From Methylobacterium ajmalii (GTDB lineage: Bacteria; Pseudomonadota; Alphaproteobacteria; Rhizobiales; Beijerinckiaceae): a DNA stretch of 62,076 bases. Shown here in pieces: positions 54,581 through 62,076 of the stretch. The position numbers and the translations under genes are program-made. The DNA lies in contig NZ_JACWCT010000113.1 of the NCBI RefSeq assembly GCF_016613415.1, positions 1-62,076 on the forward strand, in the 5' to 3' direction. Each line of letters begins with the position of its first letter. Position 1 is the stretch's first letter. A model generated the notes under the pieces. The model had not been told where the DNA came from. It did no database searches and was given only the letters and a program-made list of their open reading frames with translations.

Positions 54581-55042
54581 ATGAAGACCTTTTCGCTGAA
54601 GCCCGCCGACGTCGACAAGAAGTGGGTGATCATCGACGCGGAGGGCCTCGTGGTCGGCCGCCTGGCGTCGATCATTGCGATGCGTCTGCGGGGCAAGCAC
54701 AAGCCCCAGTACACGCCCCACGTCGATTGCGGCGATAACGTCATCGTCATCAATGCGGAGAAGGTGAAGTTCACCGGCCGCAAGTATAACCAGAAGGTGT
54801 ACTACCACCACACTGGTTACGCCGGCGGCATCAAGGAGCGCTCGGCCAAGTTCATTCTCGAGGGCCGCTTCCCCGAGCGCGTCGTCGAGAAGGCCGTGGA
54901 GCGCATGCTGCCGCGCGGCCCGCTGTTCCGGCAGATCCTGGGCAACCTCCGGGTCTACAAGGGCAACGAGCATCCCCACACCGCCCAGCAGCCGGAGACG
55001 CTCGACGTCGCCGCTCTCAACCGCAAGAACGTGAGCGCGTAA
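54581..55042 (+). CDS. rplM: 50S ribosomal protein L13
   Basis: A 153-residue L13: [18 protein letters not shown] near the start, [16 protein letters not shown], and [20 protein letters not shown] in the second half. It binds 23S rRNA early in large-subunit assembly. It is followed after one base by rpsI, the usual pair. GC content is lower than in most neighbours, and codon choice looks that of a highly expressed gene. Confidence 0.97.
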   Translation: MKTFSLKPADVDKKWVIIDAEGLVVGRLASIIAMRLRGKHKPQYTPHVDCGDNVIVINAEKVKFTGRKYNQKVYYHHTGYAGGIKERSAKFILEGRFPERVVEKAVERMLPRGPLFRQILGNLRVYKGNEHPHTAQQPETLDVAALNRKNVSA

Positions 55043-55043
55043 G

Positions 55044-55532
55044 ATGGCGACCCTTCAGTCCCTCGCCGACCTCGGCCAGGCCAACAAGGCCTCTCTCTCG
55101 CAGGGCGAGAACGAGGCCCCGGTCCACGTCCAGAAGCTGGACTCGCTCGGCCGCGCCTACGCCACCGGCAAGCGCAAGGACGCGATCGCCCGCGTCTGGA
55201 TCAAGCCCGGCGCCGGCAAGATCACGGTGAACGACCGCCCGGTCGACACCTACTTCGCCCGCCCGGTGCTGCGCATGATCCTGCAGCAGCCGCTCCAGGT
55301 GGTGGACCGCGTCGACCAGTACGACATCGTCGTGACGGTGGCCGGCGGCGGCCTCTCCGGCCAGGCCGGCGCAGTGCGCCACGGCCTGTCCAAGGCCCTG
55401 ACCTACTTCGAGCCCGAGCTGCGCTCGCCGCTCAAGCGCGAAGGCTTCCTGACCCGCGACCCGCGCGTCGTCGAGCGCAAGAAGTACGGCCGCAAGAAGG
55501 CTCGCCGCAGCTTCCAGTTCTCGAAGCGCTAA
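55044..55532 (+). CDS. rpsI: 30S ribosomal protein S9
   Basis: A 162-residue S9 with an alphaproteobacterial N-terminal extension (about 30 residues). The core is [18 protein letters not shown], and the C-terminus [17 protein letters not shown] reaches the ribosomal P site. One base separates it from rplM. A strong terminator follows. Confidence 0.97.
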   Translation: MATLQSLADLGQANKASLSQGENEAPVHVQKLDSLGRAYATGKRKDAIARVWIKPGAGKITVNDRPVDTYFARPVLRMILQQPLQVVDRVDQYDIVVTVAGGGLSGQAGAVRHGLSKALTYFEPELRSPLKREGFLTRDPRVVERKKYGRKKARRSFQFSKR

Positions 55533-55561
55533 GGCGACCTCTTCGGTCACTGCAAAAAGGA

Positions 55562-55596
55562 GGGCGGGCCCGCGAGGGCCCGCCCTTTTTCTTTTT
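55562..55596 (+). terminator. Rho-independent terminator of rplM-rpsI
   Basis: GGGCGGGCCC pairs with GGGCCCGCCC around GCGA, followed by TTTTTCTTTTT. This is a textbook intrinsic terminator, 29 bp past rpsI. Confidence 0.93.
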
Positions 55597-55615
55597 CGCC
55601 CCGTCCGGGATGGCC

Positions 55616-56140
55616 TCAGGCGTTCAACGCCTTCTCCAGCTCGCCCTTCGACATGGTGGAGCGGCCCGGGATGTTCTTCGCCCGCGCCTTCTGCATGAGC
55701 TCGGCCTTGGTCGGGCCGCCGTCCTGGCTTTTGGTCCCGTGCGAGGCCTTGCGCGCGGCGGCCGCCTTCTTCGCCACGTCCTTCGGCTGCTTCGAGTGCT
55801 GTTTGCCCTTGGCGCTGTCGGCGCGCTTCTTGGCGGTGGAGCGCTTGTACTCCTCGTCCGAGAGTTCCTCGCGGGCCTTCTTCGGCAGGTAGCGCTCGCC
55901 GGTCTTGCCGCTCTCCTTGCCCGACTTGGTGCCCCACTCCTCGTCGGTCCACTGCTTGAGGTGGTTGTCGGACGACTTCTTGCCCTCGTAGCCGCCGCCC
56001 TCCTCCTTGTATTCCTGCACGGCCATCTGGGCCTTGCGGGCCGACCACTGGCCGGGCTTGCCGCCCTTCGAGGAGCGGGTGACGTCCTTCTTCACCTTCT
56101 CCCACAGCTTCGGGTCGGACTTCTTGGCGGTGCCGGCCAT
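55616..56140 (-). CDS. DUF5872-like stress protein with SAP/Rho-N-like tail
   Basis: A 174-residue, very lysine-rich cytoplasmic protein. The N-terminal half (KLWEKVKKDVTRSSKGGKPG, then QWSARKAQMAVQEYK, ERYLPKKAREELSDEEYKR) matches DUF5872. The C-terminus (TKAELMQKARAKNIPGRSTM) resembles a SAP/Rho-N nucleic-acid-binding helix pair. It probably binds DNA. An EcfG-type promoter 40 bp upstream points to the general stress response. It converges with rpsI. Confidence 0.82.
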   Translation of the reverse strand: MAGTAKKSDPKLWEKVKKDVTRSSKGGKPGQWSARKAQMAVQEYKEEGGGYEGKKSSDNHLKQWTDEEWGTKSGKESGKTGERYLPKKAREELSDEEYKRSTAKKRADSAKGKQHSKQPKDVAKKAAAARKASHGTKSQDGGPTKAELMQKARAKNIPGRSTMSKGELEKALNA

Positions 56141-56179
56141 GTTGGGCTCCTCTTGTCGTCTGCTTCGATCTGGCAGCAC

Positions 56180-56205
56180 AACCGGGGCGGTGCGGGCCGG
56201 GTTCC
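56180..56205 (-). promoter_or_regulatory. EcfG-type promoter of the DUF5872-like gene
   Basis: On the minus strand GGAAC (56205-56201), 17 bases, GGTT (56183-56180). It lies 40 bp before the start codon, the same distance as in the DUF1328 gene. Confidence 0.5.
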
Positions 56206-56388
56206 TCTGGGGTGGAGGTGGACGGGCAGGTTCTCCTGTGGATGGCCGAACGACACGAGACCGTCGCGAATCATGCGGCATCGTCCTGCATCCCGATCGT
56301 CTTTGCCGATTGACTCGACGGTCCCTCGCCCGCAATCACCACCCGCGCCGTTCGGCATCGGCCGGTCCGCGCCACGGAGTTCTCGCCC

Positions 56389-57330
56389 ATGACCCGCAAG
56401 CACAGCCCGAGCGTCTTCATCGACGGCGAGGCCGGCACGACCGGTCTCGGCATCCGCGAGCGCCTGGCGGCCTTCGACGACATCCAGCTGCGATCGATCC
56501 CGCACGAGAGCCGCAAAGACCCGGAAGCCAAGCGCGCGCTCCTGTCCGAGGTCGACCTCGTGGTGCTGTGCCTGCCCGACGACGCCTCGCGCGAGACGGC
56601 GGCGCTCGCCGATTCGCTTCCCGGCGGCGGCCCGCGGCTGCTGGACGCCAGCACCGCCTACCGGGTCGATCCGGCCTGGACCTACGGCTTCGCCGAGCTG
56701 GCGCCCGAGCAGGAAACCGCGATCCGGGCCTCGCGCCGCGTCTCCAACCCGGGCTGCTACCCGACCGGCGCCATCGCGCTGCTGCGCCCGCTGATCGATG
56801 CCGGCCTGGTTCCGGCCGATTTCCCCGTCAGCATCAACGCGGTATCGGGCTACAGCGGCGGCGGCCGCAAGATGATCGAGGCCTACGAGGCCGGCGAGGC
56901 TCCGGCCTTCCAGCTCTACGGCCTCGGCTTCGGCCACAAGCACCTGCCCGAGACCCAAAAATACAGCGGCCTGACCCGCCGGCCGATCTTCGTGCCGTCG
57001 GTGGGCAACTTCCGGCAGGGCATGCTGGTGTCGATCCCACTCCACCTCGACCTGCTGCCCGGCACGCCCCGCGTCGCCGACATCGAGGCGGCGCTGTCCG
57101 CCCGCTACCCCGGCGCCGGGCTCGTCAAGGTCGTGGCCGCGGCCGAGGACGGCGCCGACCGCGAGCGCATCGAGCCGGAAGCGCTCAACGACACCGACAC
57201 GCTCGAGCTGCGCGTGTTCGGCTCCGATGCGCACCGCCAGGCGGTGCTGGTCGCGCGCCTCGACAACCTCGGCAAGGGCGCGTCCGGCGCCGCGGTGCAG
57301 AACCTGCGCCTGATGCTCGACCTCGACTAG
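56389..57330 (+). CDS. argC: N-acetyl-gamma-glutamyl-phosphate reductase (short type)
   Basis: A 313-residue ArgC of the short (type 2) family, reducing N-acetylglutamyl phosphate with NADPH in arginine synthesis. It has [17 protein letters not shown] at the N-terminus, the catalytic C123 in SNPGCYPTG, and the substrate loop [14 protein letters not shown]. It lies alone downstream of rplM-rpsI, a neighbourhood I recall from other Rhizobiales. The length is normal. Confidence 0.94.
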   Translation: MTRKHSPSVFIDGEAGTTGLGIRERLAAFDDIQLRSIPHESRKDPEAKRALLSEVDLVVLCLPDDASRETAALADSLPGGGPRLLDASTAYRVDPAWTYGFAELAPEQETAIRASRRVSNPGCYPTGAIALLRPLIDAGLVPADFPVSINAVSGYSGGGRKMIEAYEAGEAPAFQLYGLGFGHKHLPETQKYSGLTRRPIFVPSVGNFRQGMLVSIPLHLDLLPGTPRVADIEAALSARYPGAGLVKVVAAAEDGADRERIEPEALNDTDTLELRVFGSDAHRQAVLVARLDNLGKGASGAAVQNLRLMLDLD

Positions 57331-57338
57331 GATCGAGG

Positions 57339-57368
57339 GCCGGAGGGCAACGAAGCCCTCCGGCTTTT
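57339..57368 (+). terminator. Intrinsic terminator of argC
   Basis: GCCGGAGGGC pairs with GCCCTCCGGC around six bases, followed by TTTT, nine bases after the argC stop region. Confidence 0.85.
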
Positions 57369-57376
57369 CGCTGGGA

Positions 57377-58081
57377 TCACCCCCGCGGCGGGATCTCCAG
57401 CCCCCGCTGCACCGCCGGGCGGGCGAGCCCCCGCTCCAGCCAGACCGGGACGGCCGCGAGCGCGTCGTACTCCACCAGCTCCCGCGCCTCGTAGAAGCCG
57501 ATCAGGTTGCGCACCCAGCCGAGCATCGCGATGTCGGCGATGGTGTAATCCGCGCCCATGATCCAGTCGCGGCCGGTGAGCCGGGTCTCCAGCACCCCGA
57601 GCAGGCGCTTCGACTCGTCGCGGTAGCGGTGGAGCGGCCGCTTGTCCTCGATCTCCCGGCCGGCGAACTTGTGGAAGTAGCCGAGCTGGCCGAACATCGG
57701 CCCGACCGCCGCCATCTGGAAGAACAGCCACTGGGCGGTCTCGTAGCGCCCGGCCGGGTCGGCGGGAATCAGCCGTCCGGTCTTCTCGGCGAGGTAGAGC
57801 AGGATCGCACCCGATTCGAACAGCGCGAGCGGCTTACCCCCCGGCCCGTCCGGATCGATGATCGCCGGAATCTTGCCGTTCGGGTTGAGCGACAGAAATT
57901 CCGGGATCCAGGTCTCGTTCTTGCCGATCTGGACGGTGTGGGCCTCGTAGGGCAGGCCGAGCTCCTCCAGCGCGATCGACACCTTCACGCCGTTCGGGGT
58001 CGGGAAGGAGTAGAGCTGGATCCGGTCCGGGTGCCGGGCCGGCCAGCGGGTGGTGATCGGAAAGGCGGAGAGGTCGGGCAT
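57377..58081 (-). CDS. Glutathione S-transferase, Nu-class-like (YfcG/YghU)
   Basis: A 234-residue GST. The active-site region is LYSFPTPNGVKVSIALEELG, where TPNG is typical of YfcG-type disulfide-bond reductases, followed by NPNGKIPAIIDPDG and ALFESGAILLYLAEK. Such enzymes reduce small disulfides with glutathione. It converges with argC and lies downstream of two dehydrogenase genes on its own strand (54-bp gap). Confidence 0.92.
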   Translation of the reverse strand: MPDLSAFPITTRWPARHPDRIQLYSFPTPNGVKVSIALEELGLPYEAHTVQIGKNETWIPEFLSLNPNGKIPAIIDPDGPGGKPLALFESGAILLYLAEKTGRLIPADPAGRYETAQWLFFQMAAVGPMFGQLGYFHKFAGREIEDKRPLHRYRDESKRLLGVLETRLTGRDWIMGADYTIADIAMLGWVRNLIGFYEARELVEYDALAAVPVWLERGLARPAVQRGLEIPPRG

Positions 58082-58135
58082 CGCGAGGAAGCTCCCTGGA
58101 GGTCCCGCGACGATACCCGACCCCGCCGGCCTGCG

Positions 58136-59020
58136 TCAGTCCTTGGCGGCGAAGTGCGCGGCGATCCGCGGCAGGTGGTCGGCCCCGTGCCCCGCCTCGG
58201 CGACGCGATCGAGATCGGCCAGCACCCCGGCGGCGACGGCCCGCTCGGCGCCCAGCCCCTCGGCCATCGCCACGTAGTAGCTCAGATCCTTGCGCGCATT
58301 GGCGATCGAGAACTGCATCGGCGAGGAATCGCCCGAGATGAGGAACGGCGACAGCCGGTCGAGGGCCGCGCCGTGGCCCCCGCCCTTCCTCAGCACCTCG
58401 ACCAGCACCTCCGGGGCGATGCCGGCGCGTCCGGCGCAGGCCGCGGATTCGGCGAGCAGGGTGACGAAGCCGAGCGAGACGTAGTTGTGCAGAAGCTTCA
58501 GGGTGTGGCCGGCCCCGGCCTCCGCGCCGGCATGGAAGATGTTCTCGGCGAAGGCCGAGAGCAGCGGGTGCATCGCCTCGAACAGGTCCGGCTCGGCGCC
58601 GACCAGCAGGTTGAGGCGCCCCTCCGCCGCCTCCTTCGGCGTGCGGGTCATGGGTGCATCGAGAAAGCGCCCGCCGGCCTCGCGCACGGCGGCCGCGACC
58701 CGCGCCGTCGAGGCCGGCACGGCGGTCGAGCAATCGACCACCACCGTGCCGGGGCGCAAGGAAGCGAGCACGCCCCCGTCCCCGAGAAGAACGTCCTCGA
58801 CCTGCGGCGTGCCGGTGACGCACAGGATGACGACCTCGCTCGCGCCCGCCAGCGCCGTCCGGTCCGGATGGCGCGTCGCCCCGAGGGCGTCGAGGTCGTC
58901 CGTCGGCTGGTTGCCCGGATGGTCGAGGTAGCCCAGCGGCCAGCCCTTGCGGGCGAGGTTGAGGGCGATGCCGTGCCCCATCAGCCCGACGCCGACGATT
59001 CCGACGCGCTGCTTGCTCAT
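58136..59020 (-). CDS. Beta-hydroxyacid dehydrogenase family (3-hydroxyisobutyrate dehydrogenase-like)
   Basis: A 294-residue NAD(P)-dependent dehydrogenase. The cofactor loop is GIVGVGLMGHGIA, the substrate motif FLDAPMTRTPKEAAEG, and the catalytic Lys K175 lies in GHTLKLLHNY. The family oxidises 3-hydroxyisobutyrate, tartronate semialdehyde and similar acids. It lies 27 bp downstream of an isocitrate/tartrate dehydrogenase-like gene, so the two probably share a small-acid pathway. Confidence 0.9.
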   Translation of the reverse strand: MSKQRVGIVGVGLMGHGIALNLARKGWPLGYLDHPGNQPTDDLDALGATRHPDRTALAGASEVVILCVTGTPQVEDVLLGDGGVLASLRPGTVVVDCSTAVPASTARVAAAVREAGGRFLDAPMTRTPKEAAEGRLNLLVGAEPDLFEAMHPLLSAFAENIFHAGAEAGAGHTLKLLHNYVSLGFVTLLAESAACAGRAGIAPEVLVEVLRKGGGHGAALDRLSPFLISGDSSPMQFSIANARKDLSYYVAMAEGLGAERAVAAGVLADLDRVAEAGHGADHLPRIAAHFAAKD

Positions 59021-59047
59021 GACGAAGTCTCCGTGAGGGATAGGGGG

Positions 59048-60133
59048 TCAGACGAGGGCGCGACGCACGGCGTCGGTCACCTCGGTGCAGGTTGCGGCCC
59101 CGCCAAGGTCGCGCGGCACGGCCCGCCCTTCGGCGAGCACCGTGCCGACCGCCGCCTCGATCCGGTCGGCCGCGGAGGCGAGACCCGCATCGCCGTTCCG
59201 CTGGCCGAGCCAGCGCAGCATCATCACCCCCGACAGGATGGTGGCGATCGGGCTCGCGGCGTCCTGCCCGGCGATGTCGGGCGCCGAGCCGTGGGCGCCC
59301 TGGAACAGGGCGTGGCCGTCGCCGATCTCGCCCGAGGGCGAGATGCCCATCCCGCCGACGGTGGCGGCGCCCAGATCCGAGATGATGTCGCCGAACATGT
59401 TCTCGGCCACGATCACGTCGTAGCTGTCGGGCCGCTTGAGCATGTGGACGGTGATGGCGTCCGCGTACGCGTAATCGATGGCGATGTCGGGGTACCCCGC
59501 ATGCACCTCGTCGCAGATCCGGCGGAAGAAGGCGTAGCTGCGCAGGATGTTGGCCTTGTCGCAGACGGTCACCCGCCGCTGCCCGTCCCGCGGGGCGCCG
59601 TTGCGCCCGGCGGCGAGATCGAAGGCGAAGCGCGCCACCCGCTCGGTGCCCTTGCGCGTCACCACCAGGCTGTCGGAGGCGATCTCGTCGCGCAGCACCA
59701 CGCCGGCGCCGCGGCTGGCATAGAGCCCCTCGGTGTTCTCGCGCACGATGACGTAGTCGATGCCGCCGCCCTCGAAGGCGCGCAACGGCGAGAGCACGCC
59801 GGGCAAAAGCTTGATCGGCCGGACATTGGCGTAGAGGTCGAGGCGGAAGCGCAGGCGCAGGTGCAGGTCGTTGCCGACCTCCGTCCCGTCCGGATAGACC
59901 ACGCCCGGCAGGCCGGCCGCCCCGTGCAGGATCGCGTCGGCGTCGCGGCAGGCCGCGAAGGTGTCGTCGGGCAGGACGTGCCCGCTCTTGGTATAGTGCC
60001 CGGCGCCGCCCTCCAGCATCTCGAAGGCGAGGGTGCCGGCGCCGCAGGCCTCCGTCAGCACCGCCATCGCCGCGCGCGTCACCTCGGGCCCGATGCCGTC
60101 GCCCTCGATGGTGGCGATGCGATACTGCGCCAT
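59048..60133 (-). CDS. Isocitrate/isopropylmalate/tartrate dehydrogenase family protein
   Basis: A 361-residue metal-dependent decarboxylating dehydrogenase: IATIEGDGIGPEVTRAAM, VIVRENTEGLYA, the metal site MFGDIISDLGAA and the NAD loop GAHGSAPDIAGQ. It is neither clearly LeuB nor Icd; similarity in length and loops suggests the tartrate/homoisocitrate-type subgroup. It is the first gene of a two-gene unit with the 3-hydroxyacid dehydrogenase, and divergent from the epoxide hydrolase. Confidence 0.88.
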   Translation of the reverse strand: MAQYRIATIEGDGIGPEVTRAAMAVLTEACGAGTLAFEMLEGGAGHYTKSGHVLPDDTFAACRDADAILHGAAGLPGVVYPDGTEVGNDLHLRLRFRLDLYANVRPIKLLPGVLSPLRAFEGGGIDYVIVRENTEGLYASRGAGVVLRDEIASDSLVVTRKGTERVARFAFDLAAGRNGAPRDGQRRVTVCDKANILRSYAFFRRICDEVHAGYPDIAIDYAYADAITVHMLKRPDSYDVIVAENMFGDIISDLGAATVGGMGISPSGEIGDGHALFQGAHGSAPDIAGQDAASPIATILSGVMMLRWLGQRNGDAGLASAADRIEAAVGTVLAEGRAVPRDLGGAATCTEVTDAVRRALV

Positions 60134-60286
60134 CTCTCCGCTCCTCCCCGGCGATCCACGTTCGACGCGGACCCTTTGCGGGAGCGCCTACCATGGCGCC
60201 GCGGATCGCGACATCCGGTCCGATGCATGCGAGGGTCCACGGCAAGGGATCCCCGTCGAGGGATCCGCGCCAGGGAGGAGCCGCCG

Positions 60287-61435
60287 ATGACGGGAGAGCC
60301 GTTCACCTACCACGTGCCCGAGGCCGCGCTCGACGACCTGCGCGAGCGCCTCGCCCGTACACGCCTGCCCGACCAGGCGCCCGAGGCGCCCTGGACCTAC
60401 GGAACGGACGTGACCTACCTCGCCGACCTGATCGCCTACTGGCGCGACGGGTTCGACTGGCGCGGGGAGGAGGCCGCCCTCAACGCCTTCCCGCAGACCA
60501 TCCAGCGCATTGGCGAGATCGACATCCACTGCCTGCACGTACCGGGGCAGGGGCCGAACCCGCGCCCGCTCCTCCTCTGCCACGGCTGGCCGGGCTCGGT
60601 GTTCGAGTTCCTCGACCTCATCCCGCGCCTGACCGACCCGGCCCGCTTCGGCGGCCGGCCGGAGGACGCCTTCACGGTGGTGGCGCCCTCGCTCCCCGGC
60701 TATGGCCTGTCGTTCCGCCCGGGCCAGCCGCGCCTCGGCGTCGAGGAGATCGCCGACCATTTTTCGGATTTGATGACGCGGCTGGGTCACGACCGCTTCA
60801 TGGCGCAGGGGGGTGATTGGGGCGCCTTCATCACGACGCGGCTCGCCTGGCGCTACCCCGAACGGGTGGAGGGCCTACACCTCAACATGCTGCCCGTGCG
60901 CCGCGACCTCTCGGGCCGCGACGCGACGCCGGAGGAAGCCGCGCATTACGAGCGCGTCGGCGCCTGGCTGAAGGAGGAGACCGGCTACCAGTGGATCCAG
61001 GGCACCAAGCCCCAGACGCTGGCCTTCGCGCTCACCGATTCCCCGGCCGGCCTCGCCGCCTGGATCGTGGAAAAGTTCCGGTCCTGGTCGGATTGCGACG
61101 GCGCGATCGAGACGGCGATCCCGCGCGACCGGATGCTCGCCAACATCGCGCTCTACTGGTTCACCGGCGCCATCGGCTCGTCGTTCCATCCCTACTATTC
61201 CCGGATGCACCGGCCCTGGCTGGTCCCGGACGGCGAGCGGGTCCAGGTGCCGACCGCCTACGCGGCGTTCCCCAGGGAGATGGTCCGCCCGCCCCGCTCG
61301 CTCGCCGAGCGAACGATGTTCGCGGATCTCCGCCGCTGGACCGAGATGCCGCGCGGCGGCCACTTCGCCGCCCTCGAGCAGCCGGATCGCCTCGCCGAGG
61401 ATATCCGCGCCTTTGCGGGCGCGCTGCCGCGATAG
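60287..61435 (+). CDS. Epoxide hydrolase
   Basis: A 382-residue epoxide hydrolase. It has the EHN N-terminal domain (LDDLRERLARTRLPDQ, NAFPQTIQRIGEIDIHCLHV). The oxyanion motif is HGWPGS (99-104), the nucleophile D177 in GGDWGA, and the catalytic His lies in MPRGGHFAALEQP. It opens epoxides to diols through an ester intermediate. ATG 60287 has an AGGGAGGAG ribosome site. The rRNA promoter follows about 110 bp downstream of the stop. Confidence 0.92.
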   Translation: MTGEPFTYHVPEAALDDLRERLARTRLPDQAPEAPWTYGTDVTYLADLIAYWRDGFDWRGEEAALNAFPQTIQRIGEIDIHCLHVPGQGPNPRPLLLCHGWPGSVFEFLDLIPRLTDPARFGGRPEDAFTVVAPSLPGYGLSFRPGQPRLGVEEIADHFSDLMTRLGHDRFMAQGGDWGAFITTRLAWRYPERVEGLHLNMLPVRRDLSGRDATPEEAAHYERVGAWLKEETGYQWIQGTKPQTLAFALTDSPAGLAAWIVEKFRSWSDCDGAIETAIPRDRMLANIALYWFTGAIGSSFHPYYSRMHRPWLVPDGERVQVPTAYAAFPREMVRPPRSLAERTMFADLRRWTEMPRGGHFAALEQPDRLAEDIRAFAGALPR

Positions 61436-61541
61436 CGTGTGCCGCCCCGGCTTGCGGCTGGGCGCAGATCCACCGCAGGGGTCCGGCCGGAGCCTGGGCA
61501 TAGTCCCCTCCCCGCTCGCCCTTCCGGGGTCCGGCCCCGTG

Positions 61542-61570
61542 TTGACAGGGGAGCCGGCTACCCTTAGACA
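61542..61570 (+). promoter_or_regulatory. rRNA operon promoter
   Basis: TTGACA (61542-61547) is a perfect -35. TAGACA (61565-61570) at 17-bp spacing, or TTAGAC at 16, serves as -10. It lies about 320 bp upstream of 16S rRNA, as expected for a long rrn leader. Confidence 0.7.
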
Positions 61571-61703
61571 GCCGCTCACCGACGGGGCGCCGACGAACTG
61601 GCCGCCCCGCCGAACCTCCCCAGAGACGAGCGAGCAAGGGCCAGGGCAACCCGGCGCTGCTTTTCGTTTCCGAGAAGGTCGAGATCCGGCTTCGACCGGA
61701 TCG

Positions 61704-61715
61704 GCTCTTTGACAA
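61704..61715 (+). promoter_or_regulatory. rrn leader boxA antitermination site
   Basis: GCTCTTTGACAA in the leader matches boxA (TGCTCTTTAACA in E. coli) with one or two differences. It binds the NusB/S10 antitermination complex. The rest of the leader (61716-61888) contains no gene. Confidence 0.7.
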
Positions 61716-61888
61716 GTTCATCTGAGAAAGAGAAGCGTGGACGGCGTCGTCCCTGCGGGTCGGTTCCTTCGGAACCGGTCGTGAGTAGGATGATGCTGGT
61801 TCGACGTTTCGGTGCTCACACGATTTGGCGGAAACGCCGATCGGTTGTGAGCCTCCGTTTATGTTGTGATCAGCTATGATCAGCTCTT

Positions 61889-62076
61889 CAACTTGAGAGT
61901 TTGATCCTGGCTCAGAGCGAACGCTGGCGGCAGGCTTAACACATGCAAGTCGAGCGGGCCCTTCGGGGTCAGCGGCAGACGGGTGAGTAACGCGTGGGAA
62001 CGTGCCCTTCGGTTCGGAATAACTCAGGGAAACTTGAGCTAATACCGGATACGTGCGAGAGCAGAAAGGTTTATCT
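61889..62076 (+). rRNA. rrs: 16S ribosomal RNA, 5' part (cut by window edge)
   Basis: The start CAACTTGAGAGTTTGATCCTGG and the universal 27F site are followed by GGCAGGCTTAACACATGCAAG. The V1-V2 text (GGGCCCTTCGGGGTCAGCGG; GGGAACGTGCCCTTCGG) agrees with my memory of Methylobacterium. Only about 188 nt lie within the window. The exact mature 5' end is estimated from conservation. Confidence 0.97.

Noticed and set aside
57629..61435. Long plus-strand frame of 1268 codons ending in the epoxide hydrolase
   Set aside because: Only the part from ATG 60287 is protein-like. The upstream portion is antisense to the GST and both dehydrogenases and has no domain similarity.

Overview
The window reads as chromosomal DNA of an alphaproteobacterium, most probably a Methylobacterium-group species (order Hyphomicrobiales). 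Coding DNA is very GC-rich, so long shadow ORFs occur on the opposite strands. The 5' end of a 16S rRNA gene at the right edge matches my memory of Methylobacterium 16S. The gene content also fits: very-long-chain fatty acid (VLCFA) lipid A genes, hopanoid hpn genes, a NepR-type anti-sigma factor and GGAAC-N16/17-C/GGTT promoters of the EcfG general stress response.

Layout, left to right. 1-3.3 kb: end of a probable surface-polysaccharide locus (hypothetical protein, FkbH-like protein, acyl carrier protein). 3.4-9.5 kb: a lone molybdenum hydroxylase large subunit with a DUF2218 partner, an M29 aminopeptidase, an MDR oxidoreductase and a DUF1223 protein. 9.6-16.2 kb: the acpXL-fabZXL-fabF2XL-fabF1XL-(SDR)-(SH3)-adh2XL-lpxXL cluster, which makes and attaches the VLCFA of lipid A. 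16.4-20.5 kb: AI-2E family exporter, RidA, a response regulator and a Tat-exported dienelactone hydrolase. 20.6-24.9 kb: a quinone oxidoreductase, then upp-urc4-urc1, which match the URC route of uracil catabolism. 25.1-29.8 kb: DUF2852 protein, an autotransporter carrying a PAP2 acid phosphatase passenger, and an orphan ModA-like binding protein.

29.9-37.0 kb: hopanoid side-chain genes hpnL-hpnM-hpnI-hpnJ-hpnK on the minus strand. Divergent to them is a close relative of arginine:glycine amidinotransferase. HpnI, HpnK and HpnJ would turn bacteriohopanetetrol into its aminocyclitol ether; I infer that the amidinotransferase could convert the amine to a guanidine. This is the most interesting candidate system here.

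37.1-45 kb: lipoprotein, SDR, GST, a hydrolase-fold protein that has lost its nucleophile, an orphan NepR, a repeat-bearing DUF5666-like protein and a less GC-rich glycosyltransferase. 45-52.4 kb: aconitase and the cytochrome c maturation genes ccmAB / ccmCDG, split by an opposite-strand block containing a BrnT-BrnA toxin-antitoxin pair with a perfect 28-bp operator palindrome. 52.5-61.4 kb: CoA-binding protein, enoyl-CoA hydratase, thioesterase, rplM-rpsI, DUF5872 stress protein, argC, GST, two dehydrogenases and an epoxide hydrolase. The window ends in an rRNA operon promoter, leader and the first ~190 nt of 16S rRNA. Assignments rest on reading motifs by eye; no database search was run.
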